From JACVRW01 sp046735115 (GTDB taxonomy: Bacteria > Actinomycetota > Thermoleophilia > Solirubrobacterales > Thermoleophilaceae), in contig JBKPSR010000022.1 in assembly GCA_046735115.1 (NCBI GenBank), positions 1 to 34,068 of the forward strand: a stretch of 34,068 nucleotides of DNA, written 5' to 3'. Below the pieces are notes generated by a model. It did no database searches. It was not told where the DNA came from and worked only from the letters and a program-made list of their open reading frames with translations. Below, piece by piece: positions 18,696-27,350 of this stretch; within the stretch, counting starts at the first letter, position 1, and each line of letters begins with the position of its first letter. The position numbers were made by a program, and so were the translations under genes.

Positions 18696-19070
18696 CTAGT
18701 GGCCTGCGATTGTGTTGGCCACCGCGCTCTCGTCCGGGCCGCCGGTCGTGGTTGGAGCCTCGGCGGTGCCGATTGCGTCGGCGATCCTGCTCTCGTCGGG
18801 CCCGCTCGCGGTCGGTTGCGCCGCGACCGTGCCCGCGAGGGTGCTCTCCTCCGGACCGCCGTCGGAACGGGTCGCAGCGGCTCCGCTCGGCGCGCTCACC
18901 TCGGTTGCCGGGGCGAGGGTCGCGCCGCCGTTGTCGTCGATCGCGAGGACCACGACGGCCACCGTGAGGCCGATCACCGCGACCATCGCGATCGCGAGCA
19001 GCGTGCGCAGCTGCAGGTAACGGGAGCGGAGCACCACCGCGGGATGCTGGTTGGGGATTGCCTGGCCCAT
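18696..19070 (-). CDS. Small single-pass membrane protein with GPDES-like repeats
   Basis: A 124-residue protein of unknown function. A basic N-terminus (residues 1-21) precedes one hydrophobic helix at about 22-43 (TLLAIAMVAVIGLTVAVVVL). The rest is Ala/Thr/Gly-rich and extracytoplasmic in the likely topology. It holds three degenerate repeats: GGPEESTLAGTVAA (71-84), SGPDESRIADAIG (89-101) and GGPDESAVANTIAG (109-122). The ATG at 19070 has a perfect AGGAGG five bases upstream. It diverges from the SARP regulator across 127 bp. I do not recognise a named family. Confidence 0.82.
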   Translation of the reverse strand: MGQAIPNQHPAVVLRSRYLQLRTLLAIAMVAVIGLTVAVVVLAIDDNGGATLAPATEVSAPSGAAATRSDGGPEESTLAGTVAAQPTASGPDESRIADAIGTAEAPTTTGGPDESAVANTIAGH

Positions 19071-19075
19071 CGTTG

Positions 19076-19081
19076 CCTCCT
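19076..19081 (-). promoter_or_regulatory. Shine-Dalgarno of the small membrane protein
   Basis: Minus-strand AGGAGG with a five-base spacer to the ATG at 19070. This shows the small gene is equipped for strong translation. Confidence 0.8.
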
Positions 19082-19151
19082 ATCGGGGGAGAAGACGGAT
19101 CGGAGGCGATCATGCGGCGAGCCGGTATCGGCCCGGTCACGGGGCGGTAAC

Positions 19152-19189
19152 AGCGAGGTATTCTCGCTTGGGGACTGGCTTGCGTCCCC
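19152..19189. promoter_or_regulatory. Two adjacent inverted repeats upstream of the SARP regulator
   Basis: AGCGAG-gtatt-CTCGCT (19152-19168) is followed directly by GGGGAC-tggcttgc-GTCCCC (19170-19189), ending eight bases before the ATG at 19198. The spacer of the first repeat includes the start of TATTCT (19159-19164), a possible -10. Either may be an operator or an mRNA hairpin controlling the regulator; this is inference. Confidence 0.45.
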
Positions 19190-19197
19190 CTTCGAAA

Positions 19198-22100
19198 ATG
19201 GACTTCCGAATCCTCGGCCCGCTCGAGGTCCTGGACGACGGCCGCGCCGTCGCGCTTGCTGGGAGCAAGCCTCGCGCGCTCCTCGCGCTGCTGCTTCTGC
19301 ACGCGAACGAGACGCTCACATCAGACCGTCTGATAGACGAGCTCTGGGGCGAGCGCCCGCCCGCCGGCGCGGCCAAGACGCTGCAGATGCACGTGTCGCG
19401 CCTCCGCAAGGCGCTGTCAGGTGAGGACGGCCGCAGCGCCGGCCTGATCATCACGCGGGAGCGCGGCTACAGCCTGGCCATCTACCCCGAGCAGCTCGAC
19501 GCCTGGCGCTTCGAGCGGCTCGTCGCGGAGGGCCGCGACGAGCTCGCTGCGGGCCGTGCCGAGTCGGCGGTCACGGCGCTCGAGCACGCGCTGGACCTGT
19601 GGCGCGGATCGCCGCTGGCGGACCTCGCCTACGAGCCGTTCGCCCAGCAGGAGGTCGCTCGCCTGGAAGACCTGCGAGTGGCGGCCGTGGAGCGGCTCGT
19701 CGAGGCCAAGCTCGCGCTCGCCCGCCACGCGGAGGTGCTGGAACAGCTCGAGAGCCTGATCGCCGAGCACCCCTACCGCGAGGGCCTGCGCGCGCAGCTG
19801 ATGCTCGCTCTCTATCGCTGCGACCGGCAGGCCGACGCGCTGCAGGCCTACCAGGACGCCCGCCACACCCTCGCCGAGGAGCTCGGGATCGAGCCGGGGG
19901 AGCGGCTGCGGGCCCTGGAGCACGCCATCTTGGTGCAGGACCCGGGCCTGCAGCTGATCGTCGGCGCTCAGCCGGCGAAGCGCAGCACGGGCGCTGAGAC
20001 CCCGCGCCGGGCGTTCGTCGGCCGTGACCGCGAGCTCGGTGAGCTGGTCGCGTGCCTCGATGACACGTTCGCCGGCAGAGGACGCCTGGCGCTGATCGCG
20101 GGCGAGCCGGGCATCGGGAAGAGCCGCCTCGCGGACGCGCTCATGGAGGAGGCGCGTGCGCGGGGTGCCGGCGGTGTGGTCGGCCGCTCCTGGGAGGCCG
20201 GCGGCGCCCCTGCGTACTGGCCCTGGATCCAGGTGCTGCGCGGCTACATCCGCGACGCGGACCCCGACGCGGTCCGGACGCAGCTGGCTGCCGGCGCGAC
20301 GGAGCTCGCCCAGCTTCTTCCCGAGCTCCGCGAGCGCTTCGACGGGCTGCCCGAGGCGTCCTCGCTCGAAGGAGCGGGCGCGCGCTTTCGCCTCTTCGAG
20401 GCGGTCGCGTCCTTTCTCGTGGACGCCGGTCGGGCACGGCCGCTCGTCATCGGGCTCGACGACCTCCACGCGGCCGACGAGCCGTCGCTCCTGCTCCTCC
20501 GTTTCGTCGCGCGCGGGCTGGCGGACAGCCGGCTGCTCGTCGTGGGCGCCTACCGCGACGTCGACCCGACGCTCCGAGCCCCGCTCACCACGGCGCTCGC
20601 CGAGCTCGTGCGCGAGCCTCATACGGCTCAGATCGCTCTCACAGGGCTGAGCGCGACGGACGTGGCGGAGTACGTCGAGCTCTCGACCGGGATCGAGCCC
20701 GCGCCCGGGCTCGCCGAGGCCATCCATGCGGAGACGGAGGGGAACGCCCTGTTCGTGTCCGAGGCCGTGCAGCTGCTGGTGGCGGAGGGCAGCGTCGATC
20801 GGGCCGAGGCGCACCTGAGCATCCCTGCGGGCGTCCGCGCCGTGATCGGCCGGCGCGTGGCGCGCCTGTCCGAGCCCTGTCGGACGCTGCTGGTGCCCGC
20901 CTCGGTCATCGGCCGCGAGTTCGCGCTGGACGCCCTCACGGAGCTCAGCGAGCTTGGCGGCGACGAGCTGATGGACGTCCTGAACGAGGCGATGGCCGAG
21001 CGCGTGCTGGACGACGTGCCGGGAGCGCCGGGGCGCGTGCGCTTCGGGCACGTGCTCATCAGGGACACCCTGTACGACGAGCTCACCGCGGCGCGGCGGA
21101 TGCAGCTCCACAAGGAGGTCGGCGAGGCGCTCGAGTCGGTCTACTCGTCCGATCCGGAGCCGCATCTCGCCGAGCTCGCGCAGCACTTCGTCGCGGCCGC
21201 TCCGCTCGGCCTTAAGGACAAGGCGATCGAGTACTCGCGCCGTGCCGGCGACCGGGCTGCCCTCCAACTCGCAGCCGAGGAGGCGGCACGCCACTACGAG
21301 GTCGCGCTCAGCCTGGCCGACGCCGACCTGGTCCGCTGCGAGCTGCTGCTCGCGCTGGGCGACGCACAGGCGCGGGCAGGCGATTCGCGGGCCTCGAAGC
21401 TGGCACTCCGCGAGGCGGCCGACCTGGCCGAGCGCATTGGGCTTGTCCAGCACCTCGCGCGCGCCGCCCTGCACTACGGCGGAAGGTTTGTCTGGGTGCG
21501 CGGGAGCACCGATCCAGCCCTGGTGCCGCTGTTGGAGCGTGCGCTCGCGGCGATCGACGACCAGGACAGCCCCATTCGCGTCAGGCTGCTTGCCCGCCTC
21601 GCGGCCTCGGTGCGGGACGAACCGCTGCGCGATCGCAGGGTTGCGTTGGCGGAGGAGGCGCTGGCCATGGCGCGGCGCAGCGGAGACCCGTTGACGCTCG
21701 CCACCGCGCTCGAGGGCCATTGGATCGCGGTCGAGGCGCCGGATCTCTACCTCCGCGGCGATGGCCTGGCCGTGACAGACGAGCTGATTTCGCTGGGCGA
21801 GCAGCTTGGCGACAAGGAGAGGGTGTTCGCGGGCCACGATCACCGTTTACACGCGTTCTGGGCGCTCGCCGATCGTGCCGGCGTCGACGTCGAGCTGGAC
21901 GTGGTGCCCGCACTCGCCGACGAGCTCCGCCAGCCCGCGCAGCACTGGGCTGTGGGCACGGGCCAAACCATGCTCGCGCTCATGGAGGGCCGCTTCGACG
22001 AGGCAGAGCAGCTGATCTCCGAGACGCTCACGCTGGGCGAACGGGCGGAGAGCTGGAACTCCGTCGTCTCTCAACGGCTCGCGCTGTTCGTCTTGCGCCG

Positions 22101-22704
22101 GGACCAGGGGCGGCTTGCAGAGCTCGAGGACGTGATCAGCCGATCGATTCACGAGTACCCCTCGCTCGCTCGGTTCCGCTCGGCGCTCGCCCACCTCTAC
22201 GCAGAGCTGGGTCGCGAGCGAGACGCCCGCGCCACGTTCGATGATCTGATGTCGCGAGATCTCGCCCGCGAATACGTCGACGCGGAATGGCTCTTCATGC
22301 TTGCCCTGCTAGCCGATCCGTGTGCCTGGCTGGGAGACCGTGAGGCAGCGGGCAGGCTGTACTCGATGCTGCTGCCGTACGAGCGGCTCTATGCCATGGC
22401 CCCAGTCGAGGCCCTCTTCGGCTCTGTGGCGCGAGCGCTCGGCGTGCTGGCCACGGCGCTTGGACGCTTCGACGAGGCGGAACGGCACTTCGAGGTTGCC
22501 ATCGAGATCGAGAGCACGATGCGGGCACGGCCCTGGCTCGCGCACGCGCGGCACGACTTCGCCGCGATGCTCCTTGTTCGGGCGAGTGCTGGTGATGCCG
22601 GACATGCACGAACGCAGCTCGAGGAGGCGATGGCGACCTACGGCGAGCTGGGCATGGACTCCTGGGTCGCGCGGGCCCAGGCTGTCGCTGACGGCGCGGC
22701 CTAG
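19198..22704 (+). CDS. SARP/BTAD-AAA-TPR transcriptional regulator (AfsR-like)
   Basis: A 1168-residue AfsR/SARP-type regulator. Residues 1-95 are an OmpR-like winged helix (MDFRILGPLEVLDDG, then TLQMHVSRLRKAL and RGYSL). Residues 98-245 are the bacterial transcriptional activation domain, with LAEELGIEPGERLRALEHAIL at its end. An AAA ATPase follows from about 272 (FVGRDRELGEL), with Walker A GEPGIGKS at 302-309 and a Walker B-like LVIGLDDLHAAD. The C-terminal half is Ala/Leu-rich helical repeat of TPR type. The ATG at 19198 is chosen because the winged helix begins right there. It converges with the ECH gene and shares the CTAG stop. Targets are unknown. Confidence 0.94.
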   Translation: MDFRILGPLEVLDDGRAVALAGSKPRALLALLLLHANETLTSDRLIDELWGERPPAGAAKTLQMHVSRLRKALSGEDGRSAGLIITRERGYSLAIYPEQLDAWRFERLVAEGRDELAAGRAESAVTALEHALDLWRGSPLADLAYEPFAQQEVARLEDLRVAAVERLVEAKLALARHAEVLEQLESLIAEHPYREGLRAQLMLALYRCDRQADALQAYQDARHTLAEELGIEPGERLRALEHAILVQDPGLQLIVGAQPAKRSTGAETPRRAFVGRDRELGELVACLDDTFAGRGRLALIAGEPGIGKSRLADALMEEARARGAGGVVGRSWEAGGAPAYWPWIQVLRGYIRDADPDAVRTQLAAGATELAQLLPELRERFDGLPEASSLEGAGARFRLFEAVASFLVDAGRARPLVIGLDDLHAADEPSLLLLRFVARGLADSRLLVVGAYRDVDPTLRAPLTTALAELVREPHTAQIALTGLSATDVAEYVELSTGIEPAPGLAEAIHAETEGNALFVSEAVQLLVAEGSVDRAEAHLSIPAGVRAVIGRRVARLSEPCRTLLVPASVIGREFALDALTELSELGGDELMDVLNEAMAERVLDDVPGAPGRVRFGHVLIRDTLYDELTAARRMQLHKEVGEALESVYSSDPEPHLAELAQHFVAAAPLGLKDKAIEYSRRAGDRAALQLAAEEAARHYEVALSLADADLVRCELLLALGDAQARAGDSRASKLALREAADLAERIGLVQHLARAALHYGGRFVWVRGSTDPALVPLLERALAAIDDQDSPIRVRLLARLAASVRDEPLRDRRVALAEEALAMARRSGDPLTLATALEGHWIAVEAPDLYLRGDGLAVTDELISLGEQLGDKERVFAGHDHRLHAFWALADRAGVDVELDVVPALADELRQPAQHWAVGTGQTMLALMEGRFDEAEQLISETLTLGERAESWNSVVSQRLALFVLRRDQGRLAELEDVISRSIHEYPSLARFRSALAHLYAELGRERDARATFDDLMSRDLAREYVDAEWLFMLALLADPCAWLGDREAAGRLYSMLLPYERLYAMAPVEALFGSVARALGVLATALGRFDEAERHFEVAIEIESTMRARPWLAHARHDFAAMLLVRASAGDAGHARTQLEEAMATYGELGMDSWVARAQAVADGAA
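22701..22704. other. Shared palindromic CTAG stop of convergent genes
   Basis: CTAG supplies TAG to the plus-strand SARP gene and TAG to the minus-strand enoyl-CoA hydratase gene, so the two coding regions overlap by four bases tail to tail. Confidence 0.9.
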
Positions 22705-23453
22705 GTCCTCCGTTCGGCGAAGCCGCGCAGCGCCTCGCGCGCGTCCGGCTCCTCGAAGAGGCTCACGCAGTGGTGGGTCTCCCGGTCCATCGCCGCGGGC
22801 AACAGCTCGCCGAAGCGCTCGTTCAGCATCGCCTTGGTGGCGGCAACCGCGGCGCGTGAGTTGCGAGCGAGTAGCTCGGTCCAGTGCTCGATCCGAGCGC
22901 GGAGCTCGGCCGGCGGGACCAGCTCCGTCGCGAAGCCGTGCTCGCGCGCCCACTGGGCGTCGCGCTCCTCGCCGCTCAGGAGCAGCTCGCGTGCCGCCGT
23001 CTCGCCGAGAACCTCGGGGAGGAAGAGCGTTCCGGCGTTGCTCATCACGAGCCCGATCCGGATCTCCGGCGTGAGCAGCCGCACGCGGTCGGTGCAGAGC
23101 CGCACGTCGCAGCTCGCCGCGAACTCGAGCGCTCCGCCGACGCAGACTCCGTCCACCGCGGCGATGGCGGGGACGGGGGAGGCCAGCACCACCCGGGTCA
23201 TGCGCTGGAAGCCCTCGATCGTCGCCGCCCAGGCCGCCGAGTCGGCCTCCAGCGCCGACTGCAGGTCGTCGCCGGCGGAGAAGTGCTCACCGGCGCCGCG
23301 CAGCACGACGCAGCGGACGTCCGGATCCTCGCCCGCGGCCTCGATCGCGTCGGCGATCCCCGTCATCGTGTCGAGGTCCCAGGCGTTGCGGCGCGCCTGC
23401 CGGTCCCAGGTGATCAGCCGGGCGGCCCCGAGGTCGGTGGCCTCTACGGTCAT
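22701..23453 (-). CDS. Enoyl-CoA hydratase/isomerase family protein
   Basis: A 250-residue crotonase-fold enzyme, last gene of the five-gene minus-strand operon. The oxyanion-hole segment is SAGDDL (59-64). Two glutamates at the hydratase positions, E110 in GGALEFAASCD and E130 in TPEIRIGL, are 20 apart like E144/E164 of rat mitochondrial hydratase. This favours hydration or a related elimination over simple isomerisation. Its ATG overlaps the CoA-ligase stop by four bases. In this context it probably hydrates, or removes a group from, the acyl-CoA made by the ligase. The exact acyl group is unknown. Confidence 0.9.
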   Translation of the reverse strand: MTVEATDLGAARLITWDRQARRNAWDLDTMTGIADAIEAAGEDPDVRCVVLRGAGEHFSAGDDLQSALEADSAAWAATIEGFQRMTRVVLASPVPAIAAVDGVCVGGALEFAASCDVRLCTDRVRLLTPEIRIGLVMSNAGTLFLPEVLGETAARELLLSGEERDAQWAREHGFATELVPPAELRARIEHWTELLARNSRAAVAATKAMLNERFGELLPAAMDRETHHCVSLFEEPDAREALRGFAERRT

Positions 23454-24721
23454 CGTGCGATCTCCTTCCTCAGTGCCTCCACAGCATCCGGCAGCGCGTC
23501 TCCGCGGGCTGTCCGGTGGACGATGCGGGTCTTGTGCTCGGCCACCGGCAGCGAGCCGGGGTCGAGCCGGATGACCGCGAAGCGCGCCCGGAGCGTGTCC
23601 TCGAGCTCGCCGGCGACGCCGTCGAGCTCCACGTCCGGCGCCGCCTCGACGTACACCTGAAGCGGCGGGACGATCGGGTCCCCCTCGGCCACGACGCAGT
23701 GGCGCCCTAGCCGTGTGTCGCGCTCGAGGATCGCCCCGATCGCCTGCGGGTAGACGTTCACGGCCTGCACGCGCAGCATGTCGTCGCGGCGGCCGTCGAT
23801 GCGGATGCGCGGGGTCGTCCGCCCGCAGGCGCAGGGCGACGTCCAGACGCGTCCCAGGTCGGCCGAGCGGTAGCGCAGGAGCGGCGACGCCTTGCGCCGC
23901 AGGTGCGTCCAGACGAACTCGCCCGCGGCGCCGTCATCCAGCTCCACGGGCTCGCCCGAGTCCGGGTCCACCAGCTCGAGCACGGCGTGGTCTCCGACGG
24001 TGAGGTGAAGGCCCTCGCCCTGCTCGCAGGCGCCGCCCATGGTCGACCAGACGTCGCTCATCCCGAAGCTGTCGACGACGCTCGCGCCCCACGCCGCCTC
24101 GATCTCGGCGCGCACCGCCGCCAGCCCCGCGCCCGGCTCGCCGGCGGTGACGATGTGGCGGAGGCCGAGCGCGAGCGGGTCCACGCCGAGCCCGCGCGCG
24201 CGGGCCGCGAGGTAGGCCGGGAACGACAGCGTGCCGAAGATGGCCGTGATGCCGAGCCGCGGGATCAGCTCGAGCAGCCGCCGCGACTGGCCGGTCCCCA
24301 CCGGCACGACCGTGGCGCCGCTCGCCTCGAGCGCCATGTGGTCGGCGATGCCGCCCGCGTACAGCGCGTAGTTGAGGCAGTGCGCGATCACATCGTCCGG
24401 CCGGACGCCCGCGATGCGGAACGCCTCGCCGCCCACCGCACTGTTCGCCTCGTGGTCCGCCTGCGTGAAGCCCACCGCCACCGGTTCGCCCGTGGTGCCG
24501 GAGGTCACGTGCATGCGCACGAGCCGCTCGCGCGGCGCGCACAGGTACGGGCCGAAGGGCGGCTCCGCTCGCTGGCCCTCGCGCAGCTCCTCTTTGGTCG
24601 TGAACGGCAGCAGCGGCAGGTCCTCTGGGCTGCGGACGCTGTCGCGCACGCCGCGCAGGCGCTCGGCGTAGAACGAGCTGGACGCCTCGAGGTAGGCGAG
24701 CTGCTCCTGGAGCGAGCTCAC
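23450..24721 (-). CDS. PaaK-like AMP-dependent acyl-CoA ligase
   Basis: A 423-residue adenylate-forming ligase of the phenylacetate-CoA ligase type. The P-loop is HVTSGTTGEPV near 70-80. The later motif usually written YGxSE reads FGMSDVW, with Asp in place of Glu. A Cys pair, CACGR, lies near 300, and RIDGRRDDMLRVQAVNVYP is the hinge into the C-terminal domain. It would activate a carboxylate with ATP and CoA. Phenylacetate itself is unlikely because no paa genes are nearby. The operon suggests the acid left after hydantoinase and amidohydrolase action. The GTG start overlaps the upstream stop by four bases. Confidence 0.88.
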   Translation of the reverse strand: MSSLQEQLAYLEASSSFYAERLRGVRDSVRSPEDLPLLPFTTKEELREGQRAEPPFGPYLCAPRERLVRMHVTSGTTGEPVAVGFTQADHEANSAVGGEAFRIAGVRPDDVIAHCLNYALYAGGIADHMALEASGATVVPVGTGQSRRLLELIPRLGITAIFGTLSFPAYLAARARGLGVDPLALGLRHIVTAGEPGAGLAAVRAEIEAAWGASVVDSFGMSDVWSTMGGACEQGEGLHLTVGDHAVLELVDPDSGEPVELDDGAAGEFVWTHLRRKASPLLRYRSADLGRVWTSPCACGRTTPRIRIDGRRDDMLRVQAVNVYPQAIGAILERDTRLGRHCVVAEGDPIVPPLQVYVEAAPDVELDGVAGELEDTLRARFAVIRLDPGSLPVAEHKTRIVHRTARGDALPDAVEALRKEIAR

Positions 24722-25965
24722 TCCCGCGGCGGCAGGTCGCCCGACGCCGCCAGCCGAAGCGTTGCCTCCACGGTGCGGCCGTAGGCGTCGATCGCTACGC
24801 GGAGGTCGGGCTCCGGCGTGTCCTCCTCCTTCGTGTGCGAAACGGGCGGCGAGGACGACGAGAAGATCATCACCGTCGGGATCAGGCGCGCCATCTCGGC
24901 CGCGTCGTGGAGGGGCCCGCTCGGGATGGCGGTGTCCTTCCCTCCCGCCTCCCGGACAGCCTCCCGCGCGAAGCCGATCAGGCGATCGTCAAAGGGGATG
25001 GGCGGAATCGACCAGATGTGCTTCAGCTCCACCTCGCAGCCGTGGTCGGCGGCCGCCCTGTCGATCCCCTCACGCGCCTCGGCGAGCATCGCGGCGAGCG
25101 CGTCGGGATCGAGGTGGCGCTGGTCGAGCAGCATCTCCGTGCGGCCCGGCACGGCCGTGATTACGCCGGGCTCGCTGGTCGCGCGGCCGACCGTGCAGAC
25201 GCCGTCGTGCCGGAGCCCGACGTCGCGGACCGCCAGCGCCGCCTGCGAGGTGGCCATGAATGTGTCCCGGCGCAGCGGCATGGGCGTGGCGCCGGCGTGT
25301 GCCGTCTCGCCGGTGAAGACCGCCATGTGGCGCTCGACGCCGAAGGTGCCCAGCACCGTCGCGGCCGGCTCGCCCTTGCTCTCGAGCACGGGCCCCTGCT
25401 CGATGTGCGCCTCCAGGTAGGCGCGCGCGCCACGTAGCTGGGCGCCGGACTCGTGCGCCCGGTCGAGGTCCACGCCGTGGCCGGCGACCACGTCCTCGAG
25501 CCGCTCGCCGCCGCGGTCGCGCAGGTCGCGCACCTCGTCAGGGGCGAGCGTGCCGGCGCACATCGACGAGCCGAACAGGCTGCGTCCGAACCGCGCGCCC
25601 TCCTCGTCCGCCCAGTCGACCAGCCGCAGCCCGACGGGCGGCGTTCCCCTCTCGGCCTGGCTGCGCAGCGCCTCGACCGCGCAGAAGATCCCGAGCGCGC
25701 CGTCGAGCCAACCGCCGGCCGGCACGGAGTCGGTGTGCGACCCGACGAGCACAAACCCCTCGCCGTCGCCGGCCATCAGCGCCCAGAGGTTCCCGGCCTC
25801 GTCCACCGTCACGTCGAGGTCGGCGGACAGCTCATCGAGGCGCGAGCGCAGGAACTCGCGCGCCTTCGTCCACTCGTCGGTCCAGCAGACGCGCCGCGCG
25901 CCGTCCGGCCCGCCGGTGAGTCTGGCCAGCTCGCGCAGGTCTTCGAGTACGCGATCCGCGTTCAC
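24718..25965 (-). CDS. M20 family N-carbamoyl amidohydrolase (beta-ureidopropionase-like)
   Basis: A 415-residue metal-dependent amidohydrolase that would remove the carbamoyl group from the ring-opened product of the neighbouring hydantoinase, giving an amino acid, CO2 and ammonia. Ligands are H77 in GSHTDSV, D88 in LDGALG, E121-E122 in ADEEGARFG, H187 in HIEQGP, and a C-terminal His in PPVSHTKEED. The C-terminal motif differs from the GVSHHPGE of the other M20 protein in this window, so the two probably have different substrates. The GTG at 25965 overlaps the hydantoinase stop (GTGA). Candidates are N-carbamoyl-beta-alanine, N-carbamoyl-amino acids or allantoate. Confidence 0.9.
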   Translation of the reverse strand: MNADRVLEDLRELARLTGGPDGARRVCWTDEWTKAREFLRSRLDELSADLDVTVDEAGNLWALMAGDGEGFVLVGSHTDSVPAGGWLDGALGIFCAVEALRSQAERGTPPVGLRLVDWADEEGARFGRSLFGSSMCAGTLAPDEVRDLRDRGGERLEDVVAGHGVDLDRAHESGAQLRGARAYLEAHIEQGPVLESKGEPAATVLGTFGVERHMAVFTGETAHAGATPMPLRRDTFMATSQAALAVRDVGLRHDGVCTVGRATSEPGVITAVPGRTEMLLDQRHLDPDALAAMLAEAREGIDRAAADHGCEVELKHIWSIPPIPFDDRLIGFAREAVREAGGKDTAIPSGPLHDAAEMARLIPTVMIFSSSSPPVSHTKEEDTPEPDLRVAIDAYGRTVEATLRLAASGDLPPRE

Positions 25966-27350
25966 GAGGCGACCGCGGCACGCGCCCCGAGCGACCTCGG
26001 CACGAAGCGCCCGTGACCCGGCTGCGTGACGATCTCGCCGCGGTCGTAGACCATCGTCCCGCGGCAGAGGGTGTTGCGGACGCTACCCGCCGAGCTCTGG
26101 CCGTCGAACAGGTCGTAGTCCACGTTCATGAGCGAGCTACTCGTGGAGAACTCGAACGGCGTGGCCGGGTCGAACACCACGATGTCCGCATCGAAGCCGG
26201 GCGCGATCGAGCCCTTGCGCGCGAGCCCGAAGCGCCGCGCGATCGTCGTGGATGTCATGTCGACCAGCTCGCTCGGTGTGATTCGGCCGCCCTCGACGCC
26301 CAGGTCCCAGAGCTTCACGAGCCGGTGCTGGATCATCGCGAGCCCGTTGGGGATCTTCGAGAAGTCGTCGCGTCCCATCGCCTTCTGCTCGCTGTTGAAC
26401 GGACAGTGGTCCGTGGACACGCTCTCGAGCGTGCCGCGCCGGAGCGCGGCCCACAGGAGCTCCTGGTTGTGCGCCTCCCTGAGCGGCGGCGAGCACACGT
26501 AGAGGGCGCCCTCGAAGTCGGGCCGCTTCAGGTCCTCGACCGTGTTGGTGAGGTACTGGAGGCAGGTCTCGCCCGAGACCGCCACGCCGCGCTCCTGCCC
26601 GGCCATGATCTCGTCGGCCGCGAGCCCGCACGTCACGTGCACGATGAAGACGCTTGCGCCGGCCAGCTCCGCCAAACGCACGGAGCGGTAGGTGGCCTCC
26701 GCCTCGAGGATCTCGGGGCGTGTGTAGGCGTGGTGGATCGGCTCGGTCTGACCCGCTGCGAGCGCACGCTCCACGAGGACGTCGATCGCCCAGCCGTTCT
26801 CGCAGTGGACCATCGTGAGCGCGTCGAGGTCCCGCGTCGTCTCGAGCACGCGGAAGAACAGGTCGTCCGTGACCATCAGGACCCCCTTGTACGCGAGGAA
26901 GACCTTGAACGAGCAGATGCCCTCGTCCTCGACCATCGCCGGCATGTCGGCGAAGGTTCCGTCGTCTGCGCTCGTGATCGCCATGTGGAAGCCGTAGTCG
27001 ACGTGCGCGGCGCCGTCGGCGCGCCCGCGCCACTCCTCGAGCGACGAGCGGAGCCCGCCGGGCTCCTGCTGGATCACGAAGTCGACGATGCAGGTGGTGC
27101 CGCCGGCCGCGGCCGCCCGGGTGCCCGTGTCGTAGTCGTCGATCGAGCGCGTTCCGCCGAACGGCATCGCCATGTGGGTGTGGTTGTCGATCAGGCCGGG
27201 GAGGACGTAGCAGCCGCTCGCGTCAATTACCTCCGCATCCACCTCGCCGAGCGAGCCGACGGCCGCGATCTCCTCGCCGTCGACGAGCACGTCCGCCACC
27301 GAGGACTGGCCGGCGTTCACCACCGTGCCGCCCTGTATCAGCTTCCTCAC
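25962..27350 (-). CDS. hydA: Dihydropyrimidinase / hydantoinase
   Basis: A 462-residue cyclic amidohydrolase that opens dihydropyrimidine or hydantoin rings to N-carbamoyl acids. The binuclear metal site is complete: H57 and H59 in DNHTHMAMPFGG, carbamylated K149 in CSFKVFLAYKG, H182 in VHCENG, H238 in VHVTCG and D314 in STDHCPF. Each lies one residue before the corresponding position I recall for Bacillus D-hydantoinase, which supports this subgroup over classical allantoinase. It is flanked by the LLM oxidoreductase upstream and the M20 amidohydrolase downstream, both with 4-bp overlaps. Activity on allantoin is possible and would fill the gap in the purine operon, but nothing in the sequence shows it. 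Confidence 0.94.
   Translation of the reverse strand: MRKLIQGGTVVNAGQSSVADVLVDGEEIAAVGSLGEVDAEVIDASGCYVLPGLIDNHTHMAMPFGGTRSIDDYDTGTRAAAAGGTTCIVDFVIQQEPGGLRSSLEEWRGRADGAAHVDYGFHMAITSADDGTFADMPAMVEDEGICSFKVFLAYKGVLMVTDDLFFRVLETTRDLDALTMVHCENGWAIDVLVERALAAGQTEPIHHAYTRPEILEAEATYRSVRLAELAGASVFIVHVTCGLAADEIMAGQERGVAVSGETCLQYLTNTVEDLKRPDFEGALYVCSPPLREAHNQELLWAALRRGTLESVSTDHCPFNSEQKAMGRDDFSKIPNGLAMIQHRLVKLWDLGVEGGRITPSELVDMTSTTIARRFGLARKGSIAPGFDADIVVFDPATPFEFSTSSSLMNVDYDLFDGQSSAGSVRNTLCRGTMVYDRGEIVTQPGHGRFVPRSLGARAAVAS

Noticed and set aside
23450..24721. Phenylacetate degradation role for the CoA ligase and hydratase
   Set aside because: No paaABCDE epoxidase or other paa genes are nearby; the operon partners are ureide hydrolases.
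25962..27350. Naming the hydantoinase as allantoinase
   Set aside because: Motifs and ligand spacing match the dihydropyrimidinase/D-hydantoinase subgroup and the gene sits in a different operon from the urate genes.
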